Of a stretch of 64,000 bases of DNA, positions 29,336 through 37,430 are shown one piece after another; position 1 is the first letter of the stretch, and each line of letters begins with the position of its first letter. The position numbers and the translations under genes are program-made. Location: assembly GCA_024639145.1 (NCBI GenBank), contig JAHEIZ010000001.1:98626-162625 (forward strand), given 5' to 3'. The stretch is from Actinomycetes bacterium. GTDB taxonomy: Bacteria; Actinomycetota; Actinomycetes; S36-B12. Under the pieces are notes generated by a model. That model ran no database searches. It was not told the origin of the DNA and saw nothing but the letters and a program-made list of their open reading frames with translations.

Positions 29336-30270
29336 TTGTCGTCGCGCAGGGCGTTGAGCTCAGCCTTCTTCGCCCGAGTCCAGGTGATCGCCGACAAGAT
29401 CATGGCCGCCATGGCGGCGAGTAGCACCCACAGGAAGAGCAGGATGTCGATCGATGCACCGATCGGCGGGGCATTCGGAAGTGAGTTGCGAAGCAACGGC
29501 AGCGCAAAGAGAAGTGAGCCCAGCCAGCCGAGAAGTGCGACTTCCATGCGGCGACGGCCGGAGGAAACGAGAAGTGCGATGAAGAGCGCGACCACCGCGA
29601 GCGCGGTCATCGTGATGAGCAGGACGATCGCGAAGAGCTTGGTACTGAAGGCACGCACCACGCGCATCGATACCTGCGAGCCGTCTTCCATGTCTGTCGG
29701 CATCTGCATCGAGACATCCCAGCCACTGAGACCGCCACCACCCTCGGTACCGACGGGGATAGGGCCGATGACTGTCCAGGCTCCGCCTGTCTCGCGCTGC
29801 ACGCTCTCAGCCCGCACGTAGAGATCGGCCTCATAGGTGTCGAACGGATAGCTGCTCACGGAACCATCAGCACCGAGGACAACCTGCGCAGCACCGAGGT
29901 GGCTCCCCTGCGGGTAGTAGAACTCCTGATTGCCCTCAGTGGTCGCGACGGTAATGCGAGTGTTCTGACGCAGGGTGTCGGATTCCACGTCGACGAAATC
30001 AGGGCCGACTGCTGAGAAGACCAGCCGGGCAGTGAGCATATTGTTCGCGGCCTCGAGCGACAGCGGCTGGATCGTGACGGAAATGCCCGGGCTCGCCGGC
30101 CTCTCAAGTCCGCCTGTGGTGTTGAGATCGCCCTCATTCTCATAGGCGATCGAGATCGCGAGGATCGCCGCGACGATGATGATCACGGCGATGATGGTGG
30201 CGCGCCAGCCCGAACGCGAGAGCGGGCGCGGCTGCGGATGCAGCAGCCATTCCTCACGACTCTTGGTCAT
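29332..30270 (-). CDS. DUF4436 family membrane protein
   Basis: A 312-residue protein: short cytosolic head, one helix (ATIIAVIIIVAAILAISIAY), a roughly 180-residue extracytoplasmic beta-rich domain (VTIQPLSLEAANNML, YPFDTYEADLYVRAES), then three C-terminal helices. This layout fits DUF4436, found in mycobacteria and relatives; function unknown. The ATG at 30270 is preceded by GGCGGAG; the frame remains open to 30399 across a terminator hairpin, which rules out the longer start. Confidence 0.8.
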   Translation of the reverse strand: MTKSREEWLLHPQPRPLSRSGWRATIIAVIIIVAAILAISIAYENEGDLNTTGGLERPASPGISVTIQPLSLEAANNMLTARLVFSAVGPDFVDVESDTLRQNTRITVATTEGNQEFYYPQGSHLGAAQVVLGADGSVSSYPFDTYEADLYVRAESVQRETGGAWTVIGPIPVGTEGGGGLSGWDVSMQMPTDMEDGSQVSMRVVRAFSTKLFAIVLLITMTALAVVALFIALLVSSGRRRMEVALLGWLGSLLFALPLLRNSLPNAPPIGASIDILLFLWVLLAAMAAMILSAITWTRAKKAELNALRDDN

Positions 30271-30299
30271 CGCTCCGCCCTTCGCGCGAACACAAGGAA

Positions 30300-30333
30300 A
30301 CGCGACGCACTGTATCCCTCCAGTGCGTCGCGT
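30300..30333 (-). terminator. Terminator of the thiolase gene
   Basis: ACGCGACGCACTG (30300-30312) pairs exactly with CAGTGCGTCGCGT (30321-30333) around an 8-nt loop, followed on the minus strand by TTTCCTTGTG. Confidence 0.75.
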
Positions 30334-30347
30334 CCTTGGTGAATCGC

Positions 30348-31532
30348 TTATGCAGGCGTGCTGAACAAGATTGCCTCGCCCTGACCGCCGCCGCCGCACA
30401 GGGCCACGGCACCGAGGCCGCCGCCGCGCTTCTTGAGCTCGTAAGCAGCGGTGAGCAGCACGCGAGCCCCGCTCATGCCGACCGGGTGGCCGAGGGCAAT
30501 CGCGCCGCCATTGACGTTGACGATGTCGGGGTTCAGGCCGAGCTCCTTGACCGAGGCGAGGCCGACGCTGGCGAATGCCTCGTTGATCTCGACGATATCG
30601 AGGTCGGCAACCGTGGCCTTGCCATCGCGACGCAGAGCGTCCTTGATGGCGTCAGCAGGCTGCAGCAGGAGTGAGGGGTTCGGGCCGGCGACCTCGCCAT
30701 GCGCGCGGATCTCGGCGATCCAGGTCAGGCCGTGCGCCTCGGCGAACTCCTTGGTGGTGACCACGACAGCTGCTGCACCATCGGAGAGCTGCGAAGCGTT
30801 ACCCGCGGTGATGAGTCCGTCCTTGGCGAAGGCCGGCTTCAGATTGGCCAGGCCCTCGGCGGTGGTGTCGGCGCGGACGCCTTCGTCTTCGGTCACGGTG
30901 ATGACGCCCTTGCGAGTCTTGATCTCGACGGGGACGATCTCCTCGGCCAGTCGACCGCTTGCGGTGGCCGCGGCGGCGAGTTGGTGCGAACGAGCGGAGA
31001 ATGCGTCGAGCTCCTCGCGAGTGATCGCATGGTCGTTGCCGTACGTCTCGGTCGAGCTGCCCATCGAGACCTTGTCGAACGAGCAGATGAGAGCATCACG
31101 ATCGAGTGCGTCTGCGGCCTTGACCTCGCCGTACTTGTAGCCCTGGCGCGAGCCCTGCAGCAGATGCGGGGCGTTGGTCATCGACTCGGTACCGCCGGCA
31201 ACGACGACGGTGTGCTGGCCGGCCTTGATCATCTGCACGGCCATGCCGATGGCGACGAGGCCCGATAGGCACAGCTTGTTGATCGAGACGGCAGGAATGG
31301 TGATCGGCAGGCCCGCTGCGGCGGCGCACTGGCGAGCGGGGTTCGGGCCAACACCAGCCTGCACCACGTTGCCGAAGACCACGGCGTCGATCTGGTCGGC
31401 GGTCACGCCGGAGCGCTCAACAGCTGCCTTGATCGCAATGCCACCGAGATCGACGGCCGAAAGCGACGAGAAGACGCCGAGCAGCTTGCCGATCGGGGTA
31501 CGGGCACCATCGAGGACTACGCACGTGGTCAT
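30348..31532 (-). CDS. Acetyl-CoA C-acetyltransferase (biosynthetic-type thiolase)
   Basis: A 394-residue thiolase that condenses two acetyl-CoA or cleaves acetoacetyl-CoA. The acyl-accepting Cys is in NKLCLSGLVAI near residue 89, the GHPVGMSGAR motif carries the active His near 350, and CGGGGQGEA near 380 the second Cys. Start ATG 31532 has AAGGAG five bases upstream. It is divergent from the SDR gene; broad metabolic roles (ketone body, isoprenoid or fatty-acid) are all possible. Confidence 0.92.
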   Translation of the reverse strand: MTTCVVLDGARTPIGKLLGVFSSLSAVDLGGIAIKAAVERSGVTADQIDAVVFGNVVQAGVGPNPARQCAAAAGLPITIPAVSINKLCLSGLVAIGMAVQMIKAGQHTVVVAGGTESMTNAPHLLQGSRQGYKYGEVKAADALDRDALICSFDKVSMGSSTETYGNDHAITREELDAFSARSHQLAAAATASGRLAEEIVPVEIKTRKGVITVTEDEGVRADTTAEGLANLKPAFAKDGLITAGNASQLSDGAAAVVVTTKEFAEAHGLTWIAEIRAHGEVAGPNPSLLLQPADAIKDALRRDGKATVADLDIVEINEAFASVGLASVKELGLNPDIVNVNGGAIALGHPVGMSGARVLLTAAYELKKRGGGLGAVALCGGGGQGEAILFSTPA

Positions 31533-31588
31533 GAACACTCCTTTTAGTTGGATGTCCTAATACTATCCCCCGAGGTCGAGGCACTCGC

Positions 31589-31594
31589 TAGCCT
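31589..31594 (+). promoter_or_regulatory. -10 box with GTG seven bases downstream
   Basis: TAGCCT then 7 nt then GTG of the eight-codon leader ORF preceding the SDR gene. Confidence 0.4.
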
Positions 31595-31601
31595 CTCTCC
31601 A

Positions 31602-31625
31602 GTGACCAGTCAGGGGAATTCATGA
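31602..31625 (+). CDS. Putative 7-residue leader ORF coupled to the SDR gene
   Basis: GTG ACC AGT CAG GGG AAT TCA TGA encodes seven residues; its stop overlaps the SDR start as ATGA, and it contains the SDR ribosome-binding segment (CAGGGG). The GTG lies seven bases after a TAGCCT -10 box, so ribosomes could load leaderlessly and re-initiate at the SDR. This may be chance, since only eight codons are involved. Confidence 0.3.
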   Translation: MTSQGNS

Positions 31626-32371
31626 GTCGCACGGCCATCGTCACGGGGGCAGGAACCGGCATCGGCGCCGCCACCGCCCGCACCCTCGCCGCCAGCTGCA
31701 CCACTGTGGTGCTCGTGGGTCGGCGGCTGGAGAAGCTCGAGCAGGTGGCTGCCGAGATCGCTGCTTCGCACCCCGAGGTGACCACCTACGTGAAGTCGGT
31801 CGACCTCACCGAGGTGACGGCAGTGGAGGCCTTCGCGGCGTGGGCGACGACAGAGCTCCCTACCATCGACGTGCTCGTCAACAACGCGGGGTCTACCCAG
31901 CCTCGCTTCGCCGGCGGCCTGCAGGATCTGAGTGACGTGTGGGAGTCGACTATCCGCGGCAACCTGATGAGCGCAGTACTCATGACTGAAGCGCTGCTCC
32001 CCCGCATCACCTCTCCCGGCGGTCGCATAGTCATCGTCGGCTCGTTCGCCGCACAGTTCGGCAATGGCTCGATCGCCTACTCGGCAGCGAAGTCGGCCCT
32101 GCAGACCTATGTCGTCAGCCTCACGCGCACCCAGGGCCCGCGCGGCATCACCTGCAATGTGGTGGCGCCCGGCTTCACGGGTGACACCGAGCTCGTGATC
32201 GGTCGCATCGACGAGGAGCGCCACGCGCGACTGGTCAGTGGCATTGCCGCCGGTAGATCCGCGAGCTCGCAGGAGATCGCGAATGTCATCGACTTCCTGG
32301 CCTCGCCGGGAGCGTCGTTCGTCAGCGGGCAGACCGTCACCGCCAACGGCGGAGTCATGTTCCCCGGCTAG
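31622..32371 (+). CDS. Short-chain dehydrogenase/reductase
   Basis: A 249-residue classical SDR with NAD(P) motif TGAGTGIGAA at residues 8-17, NNAGS near 92, catalytic Ser near 140 and YSAAK (Tyr/Lys) near 157. It likely oxidises or reduces a secondary alcohol/ketone; substrate unknown. First of two genes with the SnoaL-like gene 44 bp downstream. Translation may be coupled to a tiny leader ORF (31602-31625). Confidence 0.87.
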   Translation: MSRTAIVTGAGTGIGAATARTLAASCTTVVLVGRRLEKLEQVAAEIAASHPEVTTYVKSVDLTEVTAVEAFAAWATTELPTIDVLVNNAGSTQPRFAGGLQDLSDVWESTIRGNLMSAVLMTEALLPRITSPGGRIVIVGSFAAQFGNGSIAYSAAKSALQTYVVSLTRTQGPRGITCNVVAPGFTGDTELVIGRIDEERHARLVSGIAAGRSASSQEIANVIDFLASPGASFVSGQTVTANGGVMFPG

Positions 32372-32415
32372 TCCACCGCAGTTCTGCCCAGACAACTTCG
32401 AGAAGGGGAATCACC

Positions 32416-32865
32416 ATGGCCGAGTTCACCGAACTGGATCTGCAGCGCATCGAGGTCGCCAAGAAGCTCTTCGCCGCGTGGAGCAGCGGCAACGCCGATG
32501 CACCCGCCGAGTTCATGGCGGCAGAGGCCACCCTGTGGGATTCCATCGGCGGTCAGAAGGACGGCTGGTCGAATATTCGCGAGTACTTCGCCCACGGCCT
32601 CCAGCGCTACCCCGATCTCGTCCTCGAGCCAACCGGCGAGTACTGGGCGCGTCCTGATGGCATCGCCTTGCAATGGGTGATGAGCGCGACCGTCATGGAC
32701 GATTCCAAGGGCGCGGAGCACAAGGGCAAGAAGTGGATCGTCGAGGGCCTGAGCTTCCTGCAGTTCGACGGACTCACGGTCGTCCTCGAAGCGGACTATC
32801 ACGAGGGCACCTCCCGCGATAAGTCACTTCACGAAGGCGGGCTCCACGCGCCAATCAGGCGCTGA
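32416..32865 (+). CDS. SnoaL-like (NTF2-fold) protein
   Basis: A 149-residue protein with an NTF2-like cone fold pattern: amphipathic helix LQRIEVAKKLFAAWSSGNADAPAEF, then mixed beta strands (TLWDSIGG, LVLEPTGEYWA, IALQWVMSATV). Such proteins act as isomerases, hydrolases or polyketide cyclases, or just bind ligands; no clear catalytic pair is evident. AAGGGGAA precedes the ATG. Its 3' end overlaps the convergent TetR gene by 37 bp. Confidence 0.75.
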   Translation: MAEFTELDLQRIEVAKKLFAAWSSGNADAPAEFMAAEATLWDSIGGQKDGWSNIREYFAHGLQRYPDLVLEPTGEYWARPDGIALQWVMSATVMDDSKGAEHKGKKWIVEGLSFLQFDGLTVVLEADYHEGTSRDKSLHEGGLHAPIRR

Positions 32866-33398
32866 TGCAATTGCTCGACCTGGCGTGAGCTGATCTGCGC
32901 CTGGGTGACGAGACGGCGGTAGAGGAATGGCGACACGATGTCTTCCACCCCCTGCTTCACGTCGAGATCCTCGCGGAACACACCATTAGCCTGACCGCGC
33001 CTGATGATTTGGGCCGCACGTGAACGTGTCTGCGAGAAGCTGCGACTGTGCACGTCCGCGAAGGAGTCATCGCGCATCGATCCCTCAATGAGCGCGATGA
33101 GCACGGCGCAGTAGGTCGGGTCATTGAGTCGCCGCGCGTAATCGGCGAGATAGTCGCGCAATGCCGTGATCGGATCCTCGGCAAACTCGGCGGAATCGCG
33201 ATGCATCAGCTCGTCGAATACCTCGCAGGTGAGCGCGGCGAGATCGGGCCAGTTGCGATAGATCGTGCTGCGCGAGACTCCCGACTCCTCGGCAAGTCGA
33301 TCGGCGGTGAGCCCGGCGACGCCATCCGCCACGAGCACCGAGCACACCGCCTCGAATACCGCGGCCCTCGAGCGCTCGTATCGTGCGTCAGTCGACAT
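32829..33398 (-). CDS. TetR-family transcriptional regulator
   Basis: A 189-residue repressor. The N-terminal HTH reads GLTADRLAEESGVSRSTIYRNWPD (about residues 28-51); the C-terminal ligand domain is all-helical. The ATG at 33398 lies two bases after the phosphotransferase stop, making it the last gene of an epimerase-phosphotransferase-tetR operon; longer upstream frame would run through the phosphotransferase. A 21-bp palindrome at 35711-35731 in the operon's promoter is the natural candidate operator, implying autorepression. Confidence 0.87.
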   Translation of the reverse strand: MSTDARYERSRAAVFEAVCSVLVADGVAGLTADRLAEESGVSRSTIYRNWPDLAALTCEVFDELMHRDSAEFAEDPITALRDYLADYARRLNDPTYCAVLIALIEGSMRDDSFADVHSRSFSQTRSRAAQIIRRGQANGVFREDLDVKQGVEDIVSPFLYRRLVTQAQISSRQVEQLHQRLIGAWSPPS

Positions 33399-33400
33399 GC

Positions 33401-34687
33401 CTACTCGCAGGTGATGTCGAGCAGCTGGCCGAGGAACCGCAGGTGCACGGCGATACCGATGGCGAGCTGATCTGCGGTGCGATGCGAGCCCTCGGTGAAG
33501 ACGGTGAGAGCAGTGAGGTTCACGCAGGCGCCACGGAAGTGGTTGTACGCGAGCCAATTTCGCCACTGGAGCTCCGTGTACTCCAGGCCAATCGTCTCAG
33601 TAAGTCGCGCCTTCCAGGCCTCAGGGCTCATCGTGCGCCGGCCTCGAATCAGCGCGAGGTATGCCCAGTCCTCCGCGGCATCGCCGACATGAGCGAACTC
33701 CCAGTCGAGAACAGTGAGCCCCTTCTCGGTATCGAAGAGCGCATTGCCGGGCCCGGCATCGCCGTGCACGATCACGCTCGGACCGGTGGGCTCGAGATTC
33801 GCGCGCAGCCATGCTGCGCCCTGCTCGATGAGCGGGATCGGCAGCGGTGCGTGCGCACGATAGAGCGCCAGCCAGCCGTCGATGTTGTCGCTGATGACCT
33901 GCTGCGCAGAGCGCCCGGACTCGTCGATTGCGGTCACGGGGACCTTGTGAAGATCTGCGACCGAGCGAATGATGTCGTCGAGGCCGGCATCGTCGAGGCG
34001 CACCTCGCCGCGCACTTCTTCCATCACGAAGAAGGGCTCGCCGAGTACCGACCCGGTGGGCTCAACGTGCAGGATCGCCGGCACGCGGTAGCCGGCCTTC
34101 AGCAGGCCGCGCATCGCGGCCACCTCGGTGGTGGTCTCGGTGCCGAACATTCCGCCCTGCTCGATGCGGACGATCACATTGCGCTGGCGTCCATTGATGC
34201 TCACCGTCGTGCGCCACATGCGGCGAGAGAAGCCGCCGCCGATGACCTCCGCCCGCAGGATCTCGACCGGTGCACCATGCTCGGCGGTCAGCCAGGCTGC
34301 GAGCTTCGTGAGTTCGCTCTCGTCGACCTCGATCACCGGGTGCTCGACATCAGTGCCATGCCCGGTGAAGACCGCGAGCAGTGGCTCGGCGACGGTGAAA
34401 TCCTCCCGCGACCAGGCCACCAACTGTTCGCGCAGTGGTGATGGGCCGAAATCGAGGAGCATCGCCTGGGCCGCAGCCTCGTAGGCAGCCTCGTTGGTGG
34501 TGCCCGCCGGCATGCCCAGCAGATCGATGATGACCGCCGCCCGTGCAGGAGTCGGATCCTCGCCCCGGGTGGCCGCGTACTTCTCGATACCGGCCCACTG
34601 GCTCACATCTCCATGCGCGATATCCGCCGCGGCATGCGCGCCGGCGATCGCTTCGGTCAGTACCTTGTCGTCAATGCGAACGGTCAC
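33401..34687 (-). CDS. Phosphotransferase of the APH/choline-kinase family with N-terminal extension
   Basis: A 428-residue protein kinase-like enzyme. The APH domain begins near residue 150 (VEILRAEVIGGGFSRRMWRTTV), with Brenner-type motif VIVHGDAGPGNALFD near 300 (catalytic Asp) and metal site VLDWEFAHVGD near 325. The first 140 residues are helical and include a DUF6285-like segment (LTEAIAGAHAAADIAHGD). Family members phosphorylate hydroxyls of small molecules; here the substrate is unknown, and APH-like proteins like this are frequent in actinobacterial catabolic clusters. GTG 34687 overlaps the epimerase stop (GTGA). Confidence 0.82.
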   Translation of the reverse strand: MTVRIDDKVLTEAIAGAHAAADIAHGDVSQWAGIEKYAATRGEDPTPARAAVIIDLLGMPAGTTNEAAYEAAAQAMLLDFGPSPLREQLVAWSREDFTVAEPLLAVFTGHGTDVEHPVIEVDESELTKLAAWLTAEHGAPVEILRAEVIGGGFSRRMWRTTVSINGRQRNVIVRIEQGGMFGTETTTEVAAMRGLLKAGYRVPAILHVEPTGSVLGEPFFVMEEVRGEVRLDDAGLDDIIRSVADLHKVPVTAIDESGRSAQQVISDNIDGWLALYRAHAPLPIPLIEQGAAWLRANLEPTGPSVIVHGDAGPGNALFDTEKGLTVLDWEFAHVGDAAEDWAYLALIRGRRTMSPEAWKARLTETIGLEYTELQWRNWLAYNHFRGACVNLTALTVFTEGSHRTADQLAIGIAVHLRFLGQLLDITCE

Positions 34688-35682
34688 GCGCGCAGCTCCT
34701 CGGCGAACTTCGCCTCGAGGCCGAAGTCGTAGCCCGCGCCCCACATCGGATCGGCGAGTACGTCAGGCGAATCTGCGACGGGTGACTCACAGAACCAGGT
34801 GTAGGTCTGCTCATGGCCGATGCGAAAACCGCGCTCGACGGTGAGACCGAAGTCGGCCGCCTTCTCCACCGACAGGATCCCGTGGTGACGATCCTTGAAT
34901 AGGTGGCCGAACAGCGGGCCTTCGGTGGTGTAACCGGTGGGCACGGTGATGATTTCGGGCGTGACGCCGACGATGTCGGCGAGCTGATGCACGTACTCGA
35001 TGGCCGAGCAGCCCTGTCCGGTGATGTTGAAGACCTCACCTGCGGCCTTCGGGAGCTTCGACATTTCGACGAGATTGGTGACGAGGTCGTCGACATGGCC
35101 GTAGGACGTGGTGACGAGGCCTTCGTGGGGCACGAGCACCGGAAGTCCTTTGCGCAAGCGCAGGAACATCGCGGTTTCCATGTCATGGATGTTGTTGTCG
35201 GGGCCGTAGATCGCGGCCGGCCGCGCGATGGAACCAGGGAAGTTCGTGCGCGCGTGGCGATCGAGGATCACGCGCTCGGCATGGGCCTTGAATCCGCCAT
35301 AGGTGGTCTCGGGATCATCGCGATAGGGCTGGTCTTCCGTCCACGGCATGAGGCCGGTCGGCGCGTAGGCCATGATCGACGAGACGAAGACATACGAGCC
35401 GACACGACCGTCGAGCAGAGTGATGAGGTCTTCGTAGAGTCCTCCGCCTGCTGCCATCACGAAGCCCGAGACGTCGATCACCGAATCCCACTCGGTGCCC
35501 TCGAGGGCTGCCCGCATCGACTCGGTGCTGGTGCGGTCTCCGACGATCCGGCTCACGCCCTCCGGCAGTTCACTGGTGGTCTTGCCGCGATTGAGCACGG
35601 TGACCTCGTGGCCCGCCTCCCGCAGTTGCTCGACCGTGCGACGTCCGACAAAGGTGCTTCCACCGAGGATGAGTGACTTCAT
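34684..35682 (-). CDS. NAD-dependent epimerase/dehydratase family protein
   Basis: A 332-residue extended SDR: Rossmann motif LILGGSTFVGRRTV at residues 4-17, catalytic YGGFK (Tyr/Lys) near 128, and a variable C-terminal substrate domain. It could act on a nucleotide sugar or a non-sugar ketone. ATG 35682 is six bases after TAGGGT, predicting a leaderless transcript that starts the epimerase-phosphotransferase-tetR operon. Confidence 0.85.
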   Translation of the reverse strand: MKSLILGGSTFVGRRTVEQLREAGHEVTVLNRGKTTSELPEGVSRIVGDRTSTESMRAALEGTEWDSVIDVSGFVMAAGGGLYEDLITLLDGRVGSYVFVSSIMAYAPTGLMPWTEDQPYRDDPETTYGGFKAHAERVILDRHARTNFPGSIARPAAIYGPDNNIHDMETAMFLRLRKGLPVLVPHEGLVTTSYGHVDDLVTNLVEMSKLPKAAGEVFNITGQGCSAIEYVHQLADIVGVTPEIITVPTGYTTEGPLFGHLFKDRHHGILSVEKAADFGLTVERGFRIGHEQTYTWFCESPVADSPDVLADPMWGAGYDFGLEAKFAEELRA

Positions 35683-35688
35683 GCGGGG

Positions 35689-35694
35689 ACCCTA
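35689..35694 (-). promoter_or_regulatory. Leaderless -10 box of the epimerase operon
   Basis: TAGGGT, 6-nt spacer, ATG on the minus strand; mirror image of the box at 35748-35753. Confidence 0.6.
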
Positions 35695-35710
35695 GCCCAG
35701 ATTCTCGATT

Positions 35711-35731
35711 TATGAGACATTTTGTCTCATA
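35711..35731. promoter_or_regulatory. Candidate TetR operator, perfect 21-bp palindrome
   Basis: Arms TATGAGACA and TGTCTCATA flank TTT. The palindrome is 16 bp from each of the two divergent -10 boxes, so it covers both -35 regions. Confidence 0.7.
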
Positions 35732-35747
35732 GTGCCGAATCCGCCAG

Positions 35748-35753
35748 TAGGCT
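35748..35753 (+). promoter_or_regulatory. Leaderless -10 box of the AttH/CrtC-like operon
   Basis: TAGGCT, 6-nt spacer GCCCGC, ATG at 35760. Confidence 0.6.
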
Positions 35754-35759
35754 GCCCGC

Positions 35760-36881
35760 ATGAGCAACCAGCGGCTGACCGCCCTCGACGAGTTCCCGCG
35801 TCACCAGACCACAGGCACCTTCAACTCGGTGGCGAGTGACTCCCCCAACTGGAGCGACGGCTTCTACTTCACCCTCGGCGACCAGGAGACCGGCGCGAGC
35901 CTGTTCGTGGGCATGCGGATGTACTCCAATACCGACGTCATGGACGGCTTTGCCTGCGTCACCGTCGACGGCAAGCAGTACAACGGACGCTGGTCACGCC
36001 GCCTGCGCCCGAACATCGACGACATCCGAGTCGGGCCGCTTGCACTCGAGATCCTCGAGCCGCTCAAGCGATTGCGCACCACGTGCGCCAAGAACGAGTA
36101 CGGCATCAGCTACGACCTGGAGTGGACGGCGCTGCATGAGCCCTATCTCGAGGACGAGATCATCCGCTACTCCGGCGGGCGCAAGGTGTACACGCGCAAT
36201 AACTACGACCAGTGCCTCGATGTCACCGGCACCATCACCGTCGGCGACCGCACGCTGAGCGTCTCGCCGAAGTCGTGGGTGGGCGTGCGTGATCACTCGT
36301 GGGGCATGGGCCGCACCGGCGGCAAGAACGCCGGCGTTGCACCCGAGGCGGGCAAAGATCCGCGACGCGGATTCGCCATGCGCCAGTGGACCATGTTCAA
36401 GATGTCCGACCGAGTGATGTTCTGGCAGTTCCACCAGCAGCCCGATGGCTCGTTCAATCAGCTCGAGACGATCGTGATTCCCAATGACACTACGCAGGAA
36501 TGGTGGTCGTATGTCGATGCAAGCGTGACGCATGAGCGCATCGACGGCTACCCGCGCCTGAAGGAATCCACGATCTCACTCACTCGTCCGGATGGAACTA
36601 TCGATCGATTCCAGAACACCCCCGTCGGCTGGCCGGTGTACCTGCAGGGCGGCGGTTACCACGACGGCTTCGCCGACGGCCTCGGCCGCGGCGTGTACCG
36701 CGGTGAGGAGTTCAGCGACGGCGAGGTCTGGGATGTCACGCACCCGATCAATGTGGGCGATCCGGCCGGCTGGTTCGTGCAGCGCCCTGATGCGTGGGCC
36801 GAGCAGTTCGCGACGTGCGTGAACCTCGATAATCCCGCTGATGCCGGCTTCGGCCACATGGAATGCGTGATCACACCGTGA
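35760..36881 (+). CDS. AttH/CrtC-like (DUF7064/7065-type) lipocalin-fold protein
   Basis: A 373-residue soluble protein made of two beta-rich halves. The stretch SWVGVRDHSWGMGR near residue 178 and WTMFKMSDRVMFWQFHQ near 212 resemble tandem-lipocalin proteins of the AttH/hydroxyneurosporene-synthase-like group, often found in steroid or terpenoid clusters. No enzyme activity is proven for this subgroup. Leaderless start at 35760; first gene of a four-gene unit, overlapping the next by GTGA. Confidence 0.65.
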   Translation: MSNQRLTALDEFPRHQTTGTFNSVASDSPNWSDGFYFTLGDQETGASLFVGMRMYSNTDVMDGFACVTVDGKQYNGRWSRRLRPNIDDIRVGPLALEILEPLKRLRTTCAKNEYGISYDLEWTALHEPYLEDEIIRYSGGRKVYTRNNYDQCLDVTGTITVGDRTLSVSPKSWVGVRDHSWGMGRTGGKNAGVAPEAGKDPRRGFAMRQWTMFKMSDRVMFWQFHQQPDGSFNQLETIVIPNDTTQEWWSYVDASVTHERIDGYPRLKESTISLTRPDGTIDRFQNTPVGWPVYLQGGGYHDGFADGLGRGVYRGEEFSDGEVWDVTHPINVGDPAGWFVQRPDAWAEQFATCVNLDNPADAGFGHMECVITP

Positions 36882-37405
36882 GCGATCTCGAACTCAACGG
36901 TATCGACCCCGCCCGCCTTCAGTGGCTCCTCGATCGCGAGGAGTTGCGCGCCCTCTCTGCCACCTACATGCGCGGGCTCGATCGCTCCGATGAGGCACTT
37001 GTCCGCAGTGTCTTCACCGACGACGCCACCACCCACTACGGCTCCTTCACCGGCGGCCCCGTTGAGATGGCCGGCATGGCCATGAAGGCCCTCTCCGCCT
37101 ACAGCGACACCCAGCACTTCCTCGGCCAGATCAATCTGGAGATCGATGGGGACGAGGCCACGGGCGAGGTGTACTTCCAGGCGTATCACAAGCATGCGAC
37201 CGAGGGATTCGACCGATTCATCTGCGGTCGCTACATCGATCGATACCGCAGGGTGAATGGCTCGTGGCGGATGTCACACCGAACTGAGGCCGTTGACTGG
37301 TCACGGACCGAGCCAATCGCCGATGATTACCTACGCCTTCGGCCGAATACCGTTCGAGGCACCCGCGACACCACCGATCTGAGCTATCGCCCGCACGAGG
37401 CCTGA
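36878..37405 (+). CDS. SnoaL-like (NTF2-fold) protein
   Basis: A 175-residue protein. Helix region LQWLLDREELRALSATYMRGLDRSDEALVRSVFTDDA and later strands (QINLEIDGDEATGEVYFQAYH, CGRYIDRYRRVNGSWRMSHR) match the SnoaL_4 type, which includes hydroxysteroid isomerase/dehydratase-like folds. GTG 36878 overlaps the upstream stop; the ATG at 36863 is an alternative. Function within the operon unknown. Confidence 0.78.
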   Translation: MSDLELNGIDPARLQWLLDREELRALSATYMRGLDRSDEALVRSVFTDDATTHYGSFTGGPVEMAGMAMKALSAYSDTQHFLGQINLEIDGDEATGEVYFQAYHKHATEGFDRFICGRYIDRYRRVNGSWRMSHRTEAVDWSRTEPIADDYLRLRPNTVRGTRDTTDLSYRPHEA

Positions 37406-37430
37406 GGCTCCGAACGACGAAGGAGCACGA

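Noticed and set aside
30271..30399. Longer start for the DUF4436 gene
   Set aside because: It would place the thiolase terminator hairpin inside the coding region.
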